The notes below the pieces were generated by a model. That model saw only the letters and a list, made by a program, of their open reading frames with translations. It had not been told where the DNA came from and searched no databases. 34,754 nt of DNA from Mollicutes bacterium (GTDB taxonomy: Bacteria; Bacillota_I; Bacilli_A; RF39; UBA660): NCBI GenBank assembly GCA_003560455.1, contig PWIL01000034.1, positions 1 through 34,754 of the forward strand, written 5' to 3'. The translations under genes were made by a program, and so were the position numbers. Of this stretch, positions 8,005 through 15,091 are shown in pieces; within the stretch, counting starts at the first letter, position 1; each line of letters opens with the position of its first letter.

Positions 8005-8545
8005 AATTCGGTTAGCCGAACCAATTGAAACTGATAGTATTGTTGATGGTCCGGGGTTAAGAACTGTTATTTGGTTACAAGGCTGCCCTCATCACTGTCC
8101 TGGTTGTCACAACCCCAAAACCCATGCTTATGATGGTGGTTTTGAAAAAACGATTTCCGAAATTGTTGATCAACTAAATAGTTTGAATTTACAAGATGGA
8201 ATTACTTTCACTGGTGGCGAACCCCTAGTTCAAGCTGAGGCAATGTTAGCAATTTTAAAAAAAATTGATAAAACCAATGTATGGTTATATTCCGGATTTT
8301 CTTTCGAAGAAATATTACAAATGGCTGAAAAAAAACAATCAGTCAAAGAATTATTAGCATATATTGATGTTTTGGTTGACGGTAAGTTTTTAATTAGCCA
8401 AAAAACATTACAAAGTAAATTTAAAGGTTCAAAAAACCAACGCATTATTAATGTGCCAGCAAGTTTAGCAAGAAAAAAAATTGTTAAAAAACGCTTCCGT
8501 AATGGTGAAAAAAATAAAAAAAACAAAAAAAGTGTCTACATTTGA
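7997..8545 (+). CDS. nrdG: Anaerobic ribonucleotide reductase activating protein NrdG
   Basis: NrdG is the radical-SAM activase that creates the glycyl radical on NrdD. The [4Fe-4S] motif is CX3CX2C at Cys30/34/37 (CPHHCPGC). DGPGLR precedes it, and the SAM-binding GGEP motif appears in TFTGGEPL. At 182 aa it is slightly longer than many NrdG proteins because of a Lys/Asn-rich basic tail after about residue 155. It overlaps the end of nrdD by 8 nt, the normal operon arrangement. Its stop codon lies in the terminator hairpin. Confidence 0.95.
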   Translation: MSKIRLAEPIETDSIVDGPGLRTVIWLQGCPHHCPGCHNPKTHAYDGGFEKTISEIVDQLNSLNLQDGITFTGGEPLVQAEAMLAILKKIDKTNVWLYSGFSFEEILQMAEKKQSVKELLAYIDVLVDGKFLISQKTLQSKFKGSKNQRIINVPASLARKKIVKKRFRNGEKNKKNKKSVYI

Positions 8546-8556
8546 CATTTTTTTTT
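8526..8556 (+). terminator. nrdDG terminator overlapping the nrdG stop
   Basis: AAAAAGTGTC (to 8536) pairs with GACATTTTTT (from 8544), including one G-U pair. The loop is 7 nt and a T tract follows. Confidence 0.65.
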
Positions 8557-8584
8557 ATTAATTCTTTTTTATTTGTATTTAATA

Positions 8585-8593
8585 TGATATAAT
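8585..8593 (+). promoter_or_regulatory. Extended -10 promoter of the pilin-like gene
   Basis: TGATATAAT (TGn plus perfect TATAAT) with no obvious -35. It overlaps the ATG at 8592, which supports the later start codon at 8619. Confidence 0.65.
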
Positions 8594-8618
8594 GCAAATA
8601 ATAAAGATAGGTGATATT

Positions 8619-9503
8619 ATGAAAAAAGGTTTTACATTAGTTGAAATGTTAGCAGTCATTGTGATTTTAGCATTATTGGTTATTTTGGTTATTCCCGCGG
8701 TATCGAATATTATTAGTAATTCGCGAACAAGATTGTATGATGTGCAAATCAAAAATATTGAGTTAGCAGCAAAAAATTGGGGAGCCGAAAATGTTGGAAT
8801 GCTACCAAGTGAAGAAGGCGGTAGTATTACTATTTATTTATATAATTTAAAAATGGGTGGCTTTATTGAAGATGACATTTTAGACCCGCTTTCTGGTGAA
8901 GAATTTCCGAATGATATTCAAATTGAGATAACTCGCGAACGCAATAGTTTTAAATATTTTGTATTAACTGATACGGGAACGCCAGGCGGGATTACTGGTT
9001 ATGATGAAATAGTTATTATTTTGATTGGTGCAACTGAAGATACGGTTGAAATTAATAGTGGTTTTCCCGGCGTCGGGCCTGATGATATTGTTGCCTATGC
9101 GGCAGATGGAACAATAATTGCTAATGCCTATATTTCTATTACCATAACCGAAAATGGCAGTCCAGTTGGCAGTGTTGATGTAACTGGATTTAATGATTAT
9201 GAAATATTATATGAAGTTAACTTTGGGGGCAAATCAGCTAGCGTTGAACGGACATTAGAAGTAGTTGATACAACACCACCAGAATTAATTGTCCCACCTG
9301 AAACAACGATTTCAGCTGCTGAATGTAATGCTCCGTATGATTTAGAAACAGATATTTTAGTTAGTGATAATAGTGGCTCATATAATCTTGAAATTAATGG
9401 TAGTCTTAATTGTACCGCGCCTTCAACGAATGTGATTGAATATGTGGCTACTGACGCTAGTGATAATGAAACAATTCGTGAACGAACAATTTATGTCGAG
9501 TAA
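8619..9503 (+). CDS. Type IV pilin-like (pseudopilin) surface protein with Ig-like C-terminus
   Basis: The 294-aa product begins KKGFTLVEMLAVIVILALL, a class III/type IV prepilin leader: cleavage after Gly4, Phe at +1, Glu at +5, then a hydrophobic helix of about 20 residues. The middle is Gly/Asp/Glu-rich. The C-terminal ~80 residues, from VVDTTPPELIVPPE to IEYVATDASDNETIRERTI, resemble the DUF5011-like Ig folds seen in surface adhesins. Two Cys in that domain could form a disulphide. The start ATG 8619 follows GGTGAT. No pilus assembly genes (ATPase, prepilin peptidase) are in the window, so it is an orphan here. It probably serves attachment or the cell surface, but its substrate or partner is unknown. 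Confidence 0.85.
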   Translation: MKKGFTLVEMLAVIVILALLVILVIPAVSNIISNSRTRLYDVQIKNIELAAKNWGAENVGMLPSEEGGSITIYLYNLKMGGFIEDDILDPLSGEEFPNDIQIEITRERNSFKYFVLTDTGTPGGITGYDEIVIILIGATEDTVEINSGFPGVGPDDIVAYAADGTIIANAYISITITENGSPVGSVDVTGFNDYEILYEVNFGGKSASVERTLEVVDTTPPELIVPPETTISAAECNAPYDLETDILVSDNSGSYNLEINGSLNCTAPSTNVIEYVATDASDNETIRERTIYVE

Positions 9504-10630
9504 AAAGGATTTTTATCCTTTTTTTCTTGGGTGATATTAATAATCATCCCAACTAAGAAAAAATAACTTAGTAAGCTAGACCCCCCAGCACTAATAAAGG
9601 GAAGAGTAATTCCGGTTAGGGGCAGAAGGCCAAAAGTCATACCGATATTTTGGACTTGTTGATAAAATAAAATCCCAATAAAACCAGCAATTAAATATTG
9701 GTTTTTTTGTTTGGTAGTTAAGGCTATTTTGATCAGTAAATAATAAAACCAACCAAAAATAAGAAAAAGTAAAATAATGCCAATAAAACCAAAATTATTC
9801 GCAAAAACGGCAAAAATAAAATCAGTTTGTGGTTCTGGAAAATAAGGAGCAGTTTTCCCAATACCACTACCGGTTAAATGACCAGCACTAATTGCAATTT
9901 GGCCATGTTCTAATTGAAAACCAGCTTGTGATTGCCAATCTAAAAGCCGATCAACTCTTAAGAAAAAGTCAGTTCCAAGGAGCTTAATAAATAAATCGGT
10001 ATTCCAAAAAAATAAACTTAAAATAGTTGTAATTAATGCCACAAATGCGCCACTTAAATAAAAAAACCAGCGTAATCTAATGCCACTAATAAAAAGAATG
10101 ATTATTGTTGAAAATAAATAAATAATAACTATTCCAGTATCGGGCTGTAATAAAGTTAAAAGACTTGGAATACTAACAATTAAGAATATTTTAACTAAAA
10201 AAACAAACTCTTCTTTTGGTGTTGGTCGCTGATGCTTTTGATTAAAATTTGCAATTAAATTAGCGATTAATAAAATAAGAATAATTTTCATAAATTCGCT
10301 TGGTTGAAAGGTGCCGATATTAGGAATAATATACCAACGATAAGTATTATTAATTGGTTCGGCAAAAAATAAAAGACCAAGTAATAAAAAATTAAAAATA
10401 ACATATAAACCCCAACTTAAATTAAAAAATATTTTATTCTCGTTGTTCATAATTACTAGTATCAGTCCAAACCCCAATAAATACCAAACAATCTGTCGAT
10501 AAAAAAGATTAATATCAAAAATTGAAAAAGACAATTGGACACTATATAAAGTTATTAAACTAATTAAAAAAAACAAAAACAAAATAATAAAAATATTTTT
10601 ATTGGCCTTAATTTTATTAATTATTTTCAT
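9491..10630 (-). CDS. rodA: Rod-shape SEDS peptidoglycan polymerase RodA-like
   Basis: This 379-aa polytopic membrane protein belongs to the SEDS (FtsW/RodA/SpoVE) family of peptidoglycan glycosyltransferases, which polymerise lipid II. About ten hydrophobic segments are visible. Family motifs are FIFAVFANNFGFIG and, near the C-terminus, QNIGMTFGLLPLTGITLPF followed by SAGGSSLL. The QNIGM wording favours RodA over FtsW, whose usual text differs, but in a minimal genome one protein could serve both roles. The start ATG 10630 has AGGTGAAGG upstream. It is divergent from the EIIB-like/murG unit and convergent with the pilin-like gene, overlapping it by 13 nt at the 3' end. Confidence 0.88.
   Translation of the reverse strand: MKIINKIKANKNIFIILFLFFLISLITLYSVQLSFSIFDINLFYRQIVWYLLGFGLILVIMNNENKIFFNLSWGLYVIFNFLLLGLLFFAEPINNTYRWYIIPNIGTFQPSEFMKIILILLIANLIANFNQKHQRPTPKEEFVFLVKIFLIVSIPSLLTLLQPDTGIVIIYLFSTIIILFISGIRLRWFFYLSGAFVALITTILSLFFWNTDLFIKLLGTDFFLRVDRLLDWQSQAGFQLEHGQIAISAGHLTGSGIGKTAPYFPEPQTDFIFAVFANNFGFIGIILLFLIFGWFYYLLIKIALTTKQKNQYLIAGFIGILFYQQVQNIGMTFGLLPLTGITLPFISAGGSSLLSYFFLVGMIINITQEKKDKNPFYST
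9501..9525. terminator. Bidirectional terminator shared by the pilin-like gene and rodA
   Basis: AAAAAGGAT (9502-9510), loop TTTT and ATCCTTTTT (9515-9523) form a perfect hairpin with T tracts in both directions. It contains the pilin stop and lies inside the last codons of the minus-strand rodA. Confidence 0.85.
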
Positions 10631-10648
10631 AATCCTTCACCTAGATTT

Positions 10649-10677
10649 ATCATACCTTAAAAAGGAATAAGTTGCAA
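10649..10677 (-). promoter_or_regulatory. rodA promoter
   Basis: On the minus strand, TTGCAA (10672-10677), a 17-bp spacer and TATGAT (10649-10654). It is back-to-back with the promoter of the EIIB-like gene, only 4 bases apart. Confidence 0.65.
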
Positions 10678-10681
10678 TTGG

Positions 10682-10710
10682 TTGAGAAATTTTTAAATTT
10701 GTAGTATAAT
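10682..10710 (+). promoter_or_regulatory. Promoter of the EIIB-like gene
   Basis: TTGAGA (10682-10687), a 17-bp spacer and perfect TATAAT (10705-10710). The start codon is only 15 bases past the -10, so the leader is very short. Confidence 0.7.
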
Positions 10711-10725
10711 GACTTTGGTGATGAA

Positions 10726-11040
10726 ATGGATTATTTAACTTACTTGATAATGATCATTTTTTTATTTGTAATTGCATTAGCAATCGTCCATACCCGTAAA
10801 AAAGATTTTAAAATAAAAGTAAATAAATTGGTTGACTCATTAGGCGGTCAAAATAATATCGTTGATTATGAATTTAACAAATCACGTTTTATCGTGACTT
10901 TAAAAGATGTTAATTTAGCTAATAAGAGTGCAATTCAAAAAATGGGTGCTAAAGGAATAGTTGAAATTGAAAATCAACTTAAAATTATTTTGGACAATAA
11001 TGCGATACAATTAAAAAAATATATCAAAGAATTAAAGTGA
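10726..11040 (+). CDS. Membrane-anchored PTS EIIB-like domain protein lacking the catalytic Cys
   Basis: The 104-aa protein has one N-terminal membrane helix (about residues 4-22) and a cytoplasmic domain. That domain reads like a glucose-family PTS EIIB: LVDSLGGQNNIVDYEF, then RFIVTLKD and IQKMGAKGIVEIENQ. By eye it aligns end to end with PF00367, but the phosphorylated Cys of the usual DACxTRLR segment is Asn51 here, and the protein has no Cys at all. It therefore cannot act as a normal phosphocarrier. No EIIC or EIIA gene is nearby; it sits between rodA and murG. Ribosome site GGTGAT precedes ATG 10726. A binding or regulatory role at the membrane is inference. Confidence 0.75.
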   Translation: MDYLTYLIMIIFLFVIALAIVHTRKKDFKIKVNKLVDSLGGQNNIVDYEFNKSRFIVTLKDVNLANKSAIQKMGAKGIVEIENQLKIILDNNAIQLKKYIKELK

Positions 11041-11057
11041 AAATTCACTTTTTTTCT
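11034..11057 (+). terminator. Terminator overlapping the stop of the EIIB-like gene
   Basis: AAAGTGAA (11034-11041) and TTCACTTT (11044-11051), then a T run. The TGA stop (11038-11040) is in the stem. Confidence 0.75.
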
Positions 11058-11064
11058 TTTGTCG

Positions 11065-11073
11065 TGTTATAAT
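11065..11073 (+). promoter_or_regulatory. Extended -10 promoter for murG-murB-divIB
   Basis: TGTTATAAT directly follows the preceding terminator. AGGAGG (11080-11085) and the murG ATG follow within 20 bases. Confidence 0.65.
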
Positions 11074-11092
11074 ATTTTTAGGAGGATTGGTT

Positions 11093-12157
11093 ATGCGAAT
11101 AATAATTAGTGCTGGTAGTTCCGGTGGTCATATTTATCCAGCGCTTTCCTTAATAAAAATTATTAAACAACTAAACCCACAAGTTGAATTTTTGTATGTT
11201 GGTCGAAAAGATAGTTTAGAAGAAAAAGAGGTTAAGAGTTATGACATTCCTTTTTTTGCAATTAAAAGCTATGGATTTGATCGAAAAAATAAACTAAAAA
11301 ATCTTCGTTTAATTGGGTTATTTCTTAAAAATTATTTTACTTTACGAAAAAAAATTAAACAATATCAACCAGATGTTGTTTTGGGCTTTGGGGGGCATGT
11401 AACAATACCGGTTATTTTTGTTGCTTCAAAATTAAAAATTAAAACTTACATTCATGAGCAAAATAAAATTATTGGTAAAGCAAATCTTTTTTTAAGCAAA
11501 TATGTTGATGCTATTTTACTTTCATTTCCCGAAACTTTAAAAATACCTAAAAAGGTTAAAACAATTTATACCGGTAATCCGGTTATGGAAAACGCTTTAA
11601 AAATTGAAAAATTTTCCAAAACTGAATTAGGATTAACAAAAAACAAAAAATTAATTTTAATTATGTTGGGTTCACTTGGCGCCCAAAATGTTCATCAATA
11701 TTTAATGGCAAATTTAACAAAACTAACCAGAAACAATTATCAAATTGTTTATGTGACTGGACCGCGCCATTTTGATGAAAAAGCAGCGAATAACATGCCT
11801 AATGATATTATTGTGCTTTCGTATTTCAAAGATTTAGTTAGACTAATGAAAGAAGCTGATTTAATTGTTTCAAGAGCAGGTGCAACTACGTTAGCCGAAC
11901 TAATTGCTTTACGAAAACCAGCATTATTAATCCCCAGTCCCTTTGTTCCGGATAATCATCAAGAATATAACGCTAATTATTTGATCGATAAAAATGCAGC
12001 GGTGCTATTACCAGAAAAAGATTTAGAAAATTTAATTTCTAAAATTGAAAAATTAATTATGGATACTGATTTAATCAAGCAAATGCAAACAAATTTAGGT
12101 AAAATAAAAATTGACAATAGTGGTCAACTTATATATAATGTTTTAAAGCAAGGATAG
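11093..12157 (+). CDS. murG: UDP-GlcNAc:lipid I N-acetylglucosaminyltransferase MurG
   Basis: MurG converts lipid I to lipid II at the inner face of the membrane. The 354-aa length is standard. The N-terminal glycine-rich loop is SAGSSGGHIYPAL, usually written GTGGHIYPAL. HEQNKIIGKANLFLS and TGNPV are family signatures. The UDP-GlcNAc-binding C-terminal half carries SRAGATTLAELIALRKPALLIPSPF. The start is ATG 11093, 7 nt after AGGAGG; TTG 11087 touches that site and is rejected. It heads an operon with murB and divIB. Confidence 0.96.
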   Translation: MRIIISAGSSGGHIYPALSLIKIIKQLNPQVEFLYVGRKDSLEEKEVKSYDIPFFAIKSYGFDRKNKLKNLRLIGLFLKNYFTLRKKIKQYQPDVVLGFGGHVTIPVIFVASKLKIKTYIHEQNKIIGKANLFLSKYVDAILLSFPETLKIPKKVKTIYTGNPVMENALKIEKFSKTELGLTKNKKLILIMLGSLGAQNVHQYLMANLTKLTRNNYQIVYVTGPRHFDEKAANNMPNDIIVLSYFKDLVRLMKEADLIVSRAGATTLAELIALRKPALLIPSPFVPDNHQEYNANYLIDKNAAVLLPEKDLENLISKIEKLIMDTDLIKQMQTNLGKIKIDNSGQLIYNVLKQG

Positions 12158-12166
12158 GGGGAGCAG

Positions 12167-13063
12167 ATGGATTTAACAACAGAATTAGAAAAATTAAATT
12201 GTGGTTTAGTAAAAAAAGAAGAACCATTAACCAAATATACAACTTATCAATTAAAAGGAACAATTAAGAACGTTATTTTTCCGGAAAATATAGAACAATT
12301 AAAAAAACTTTTAAATTTTTTGCGCGAAAAAAAAGAACGGCACTTAGTTATCGGTAGCGGTTCTAATATTATATTTTCAGCTGATTATTATGATGGTGTT
12401 TTAATCAAACTAAATAAATTTCAAGATTTAAAAATCGAAAAAGACAAAGTATTTGTGGAAAGTGGCTATAATTTAAGTAAATTGGCTTATTTATTATCTA
12501 AAAAAGGTTTATTAGGTTTAGAGTTTGCAACCGGAATTCCTGGTACACTTGGTGGCGCTGTTTATATGAATGCTGGTGCTTATGGTTCCGCCATGAATGA
12601 GGTTATTGAAAAAGTTGTTGTTTTAACTCCAAAATTAGAAATAAAAGAACTATCGAATGCTGAACTAAAATTTGCTTATCGGCAATCATTTTTGCAAACA
12701 AACAAAGAATATATTTGTTTAGCGGTTACTCTCCAATTAAAATTTGGTGATATTGAAAATGCCCTAGCATTAATTGCAGATCGTAAACAAAGACGGCTTA
12801 ATTCCCAACCTCTTGATTTTCCAAGTGCTGGTAGTGTCTTTCGTAATCCAGAAAATGATTATGCTGGTCGTTTAATTGAAGAATTAAATTTAAAAGGCTA
12901 TCAAATTGGTGATGCCAAAGTAAGTTGCAAACATGCTAATTTTATTATTAATATTGGCAAAGCAAGTGGTCAAGATGTTCAAAAATTAATTCAGGAAATA
13001 CAAACAAGAGTATTTGAAAAATATGCTGTTAAATTAAAAGTAGAACAAGAAATAATCGAGTAG
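12167..13063 (+). CDS. murB: UDP-N-acetylenolpyruvoylglucosamine reductase MurB
   Basis: MurB is the FAD enzyme that reduces UDP-GlcNAc-enolpyruvate to UDP-MurNAc with NADPH. The 298-aa form fits the shorter type II MurB of Firmicutes. FAD-binding signatures GSGSNIIF (63-70) and GLEFATGIPGTLGGAVYMNAG (117-137) are present. Arg172 in FAYRQS and Ser223 in SAGSVFRNP (the proton donor) are conserved, and the final catalytic Glu lies in the EQEI end. It starts 9 nt after the murG stop with a G-rich ribosome site (GGGGGAG), so it is co-transcribed with murG. Confidence 0.96.
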   Translation: MDLTTELEKLNCGLVKKEEPLTKYTTYQLKGTIKNVIFPENIEQLKKLLNFLREKKERHLVIGSGSNIIFSADYYDGVLIKLNKFQDLKIEKDKVFVESGYNLSKLAYLLSKKGLLGLEFATGIPGTLGGAVYMNAGAYGSAMNEVIEKVVVLTPKLEIKELSNAELKFAYRQSFLQTNKEYICLAVTLQLKFGDIENALALIADRKQRRLNSQPLDFPSAGSVFRNPENDYAGRLIEELNLKGYQIGDAKVSCKHANFIINIGKASGQDVQKLIQEIQTRVFEKYAVKLKVEQEIIE

Positions 13064-13071
13064 GTGATTAA

Positions 13072-13776
13072 ATGCCCAAGAAAAAAAAACGAGTCAAAAA
13101 AGCAAAAAAAACCAAAAAAATTAATCGCAAAAAGTTCTTTTTAGGATTAGTTGTTTTTTTATTTTTAGGAGTAATCGTTTTTTTAATCGGCCAAATACCA
13201 ACGAGAAATATTTTTATTTCTGGAAATTCATCTTTATCTGACCAAGAAATTATTGCTTTAGCAGAATTAGAAGATTATCCAAAACTTTTATTTTCTCGTA
13301 GTAGTGAAATTCGGCAAAAATTAATTAACGATGATTATATTTTAGAAGCCAAAGTTAAGAGACAAAGATTTATCGAGTTACATATTGAAATAAAAGAAAA
13401 CAAACCGCTTTTTTACATTGACTATGATCAAAAAACTATTTTTATTGATGGCTTAGAAATTGATAAATTTTACAATGTGCCTGTCTTATTAAATTATGTT
13501 CCGCAAGTTGTTTACGAAGGTTTTTTAGATGAATTTAATAAAATTGATGATAATATTCGGGCGAAAATATCGGAAATTCGTTATTATCCAACGGAAATTG
13601 ATGAAGAGCGGTTTTTATTTTATATGGTTGATGGTAATTATGTGTTTGTTAATTTGCAAACAATGTTAGATATAAATGATTATTTAGCCATTATGGAAAA
13701 TATTATTGCTAATTTTGGTTTGAAAAATGGAACTCTTTATTTAGATGCAGGGGGCTATTTTGAAGTAATTGATTAA
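13072..13776 (+). CDS. divIB: Cell division protein DivIB/FtsQ
   Basis: The 234-aa bitopic membrane protein stabilises the divisome (with DivIC/FtsL in Firmicutes). It has a very basic cytoplasmic N-terminus (KKKKRVKKAKKTKK) and a membrane helix at about 25-44. A POTRA domain begins IPTRNIFISGNSSLSDQEI (about 45-110), followed by the beta domain. The short extracytoplasmic part lacks the long C-terminal tail of Bacillus DivIB. ATG 13072 has AGGTGAT 4 nt upstream and begins 9 nt after murB. Identification rests on POTRA layout and position before ftsA-ftsZ. Confidence 0.88.
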   Translation: MPKKKKRVKKAKKTKKINRKKFFLGLVVFLFLGVIVFLIGQIPTRNIFISGNSSLSDQEIIALAELEDYPKLLFSRSSEIRQKLINDDYILEAKVKRQRFIELHIEIKENKPLFYIDYDQKTIFIDGLEIDKFYNVPVLLNYVPQVVYEGFLDEFNKIDDNIRAKISEIRYYPTEIDEERFLFYMVDGNYVFVNLQTMLDINDYLAIMENIIANFGLKNGTLYLDAGGYFEVID

Positions 13777-13797
13777 AATCTGTCTTTTAATTTTTAA
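13772..13797 (+). terminator. Weak A/T-only hairpin after divIB
   Basis: ATTAAAA (13772-13778), loop TCTGTC and TTTTAAT (13785-13791), then T residues. The stem is seven A-T pairs only, so termination may be partial, with readthrough into ftsA. Confidence 0.35.
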
Positions 13798-13807
13798 GAA
13801 AGTATAG

Positions 13808-13813
13808 TATAAT
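13808..13813 (+). promoter_or_regulatory. -10 element of ftsA-ftsZ
   Basis: Perfect TATAAT lies 26 bases before the ftsA ATG. No clear -35 or TGn extension is present. Confidence 0.5.
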
Positions 13814-13839
13814 AAAAAATGAATATAGGAGATGATAGC

Positions 13840-14997
13840 ATGAGGAAAATTTATACAAGCGTTGACCTTGGTTCTGATTATATCAAAGTCGTTGTTCTTG
13901 AATTACATCATAATAAATTAAATCTTTTAGCCGCTTCCTCTGTTAAATCTTCTGGTATAAAAAAAGGATTAATTACTAATGCAACTGCGGCATTATCTTC
14001 ATTACAAACAGCAATCGAAGAAGTAGAAGGAATCTTACATACTAAAATTAAAAGAGTTTTAACGTCGATTCCGGCTCATAATGCTGAATATATTTATGCT
14101 CAAGGAACAATCAAGATTGAACGGGAAGATAAAAAAATTAATAGTGAAGATATTAATGAAATTTTTCGAAAAGTAATTAAAGATCGGGTGCGGTTTGATT
14201 ATGAATTAATTACAATTCATCCCATTGATTTTACGGTTGATGATCGAACTGAATTAAAAAATCCGAAAGGATTAACTGGCGATGAATTAAGTGGCCGAGT
14301 TATTATTGTTGCTACGCCGAAAAAAAATATTTATTCAGTGGTTAGTTTAATTGAAGCCGCTAATTTAGAAGTAGTTGATGTTTCAATTAATAGTATTGGT
14401 GATAGTTATACTCTAAGAAATGAAAAAACGGCTACTGAAGTAGGGGCGATAGTTAATCTTGGTGCTGAGACAACAACAGTCGCAATTTTTAATAAAGGAA
14501 TTATTACTAATGCTTCAGTTATTCCCTTGGGTAGTCGAAAAATTGATAGTGATATTGCCTATATATTTAAATTATCTTTGCATAATGCTAATAAGTTAAA
14601 AGAAAAATTTTCAACCGCTCATCGTCGCTATGCGTCAGCAGAAAACATTCGTGAAATAGAAAATGTTGATAAAGAAGAAATAAAAATAAATCAATATGAA
14701 TTATCTGAAGTAGTCATGTTTCGAGCGGAAGAAATCTTAAATTTAGTAAAAAAAGAGCTTAAAGCTTTGACTAATAAAAAAATGCAGTATATAATATTAA
14801 CAGGTGGTGGTAGTCATTTAGCAAATATTACCGAGTTAGCAACTAATGTTTTAGAAGAAAAAGTATTGCTTGGTGATGTTAAAGTGGTTGGCGCTCGTAA
14901 TAATAGATTTTCATCAGCAGTGGGCAATATCGTATATTTTATTAATAAGTTAAATCTAAAAGGAAAACAATATTCAATGTTTAGTTCTAGTGATTAA
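13840..14997 (+). CDS. ftsA: Cell division protein FtsA, ending early at an in-frame TAA
   Basis: FtsA is the actin-like ATPase that tethers FtsZ to the membrane and recruits the divisome. Visible parts are the phosphate-1 loop VDLGSDYIKVV (8-18), the 1C/SHS2 region (about 80-165), phosphate-2 VNLGAETTTVAIF (205-217) and adenosine loop ILTGGGSHLANI (319-330). Start ATG 13840 follows AGGAGA (13827-13832); ATG 13819 is upstream of that site. The ORF stops at 385 aa, without the usual linker and C-terminal amphipathic helix. The next 27 in-frame codons encode such a helix (separate entry), so the gene appears interrupted by a single stop. Readthrough would give 413 positions, nearer to normal (420-440). 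Confidence 0.92.
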   Translation: MRKIYTSVDLGSDYIKVVVLELHHNKLNLLAASSVKSSGIKKGLITNATAALSSLQTAIEEVEGILHTKIKRVLTSIPAHNAEYIYAQGTIKIEREDKKINSEDINEIFRKVIKDRVRFDYELITIHPIDFTVDDRTELKNPKGLTGDELSGRVIIVATPKKNIYSVVSLIEAANLEVVDVSINSIGDSYTLRNEKTATEVGAIVNLGAETTTVAIFNKGIITNASVIPLGSRKIDSDIAYIFKLSLHNANKLKEKFSTAHRRYASAENIREIENVDKEEIKINQYELSEVVMFRAEEILNLVKKELKALTNKKMQYIILTGGGSHLANITELATNVLEEKVLLGDVKVVGARNNRFSSAVGNIVYFINKLNLKGKQYSMFSSSD

Positions 14998-15081
14998 GAT
15001 AAAATTAGCGATGTTCATGGTGATGAAATATTAGGAAGTTCAACATTAGGAAAAGTATTTGGCTTTTTCACAAATGAATAA
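14998..15081 (+). other. In-frame continuation of ftsA encoding its membrane-targeting helix
   Basis: Directly after the ftsA TAA (14995-14997) the same frame stays open for 27 codons and ends at TAA 15079-15081. It reads as a charged linker followed by STLGKVFGFFTNE. The last part is a short amphipathic helix with bulky hydrophobics, the form of FtsA membrane-targeting sequences. It has no start codon of its own, and its end abuts the ftsZ ribosome site (AAGGAGG, 15080-15086), as the end of a full-length ftsA would. A point mutation, sequence error or stop-codon readthrough could each explain it. Confidence 0.7.
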
Positions 15082-15091
15082 GGAGGATTAT

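Noticed and set aside
15059..15091. Longer FtsZ start at TTG 15059
   Set aside because: It would overlap the ftsA continuation; AAGGAGG at 15080-15086 clearly serves ATG 15092, and the extra residues do not look like an FtsZ N-terminus.
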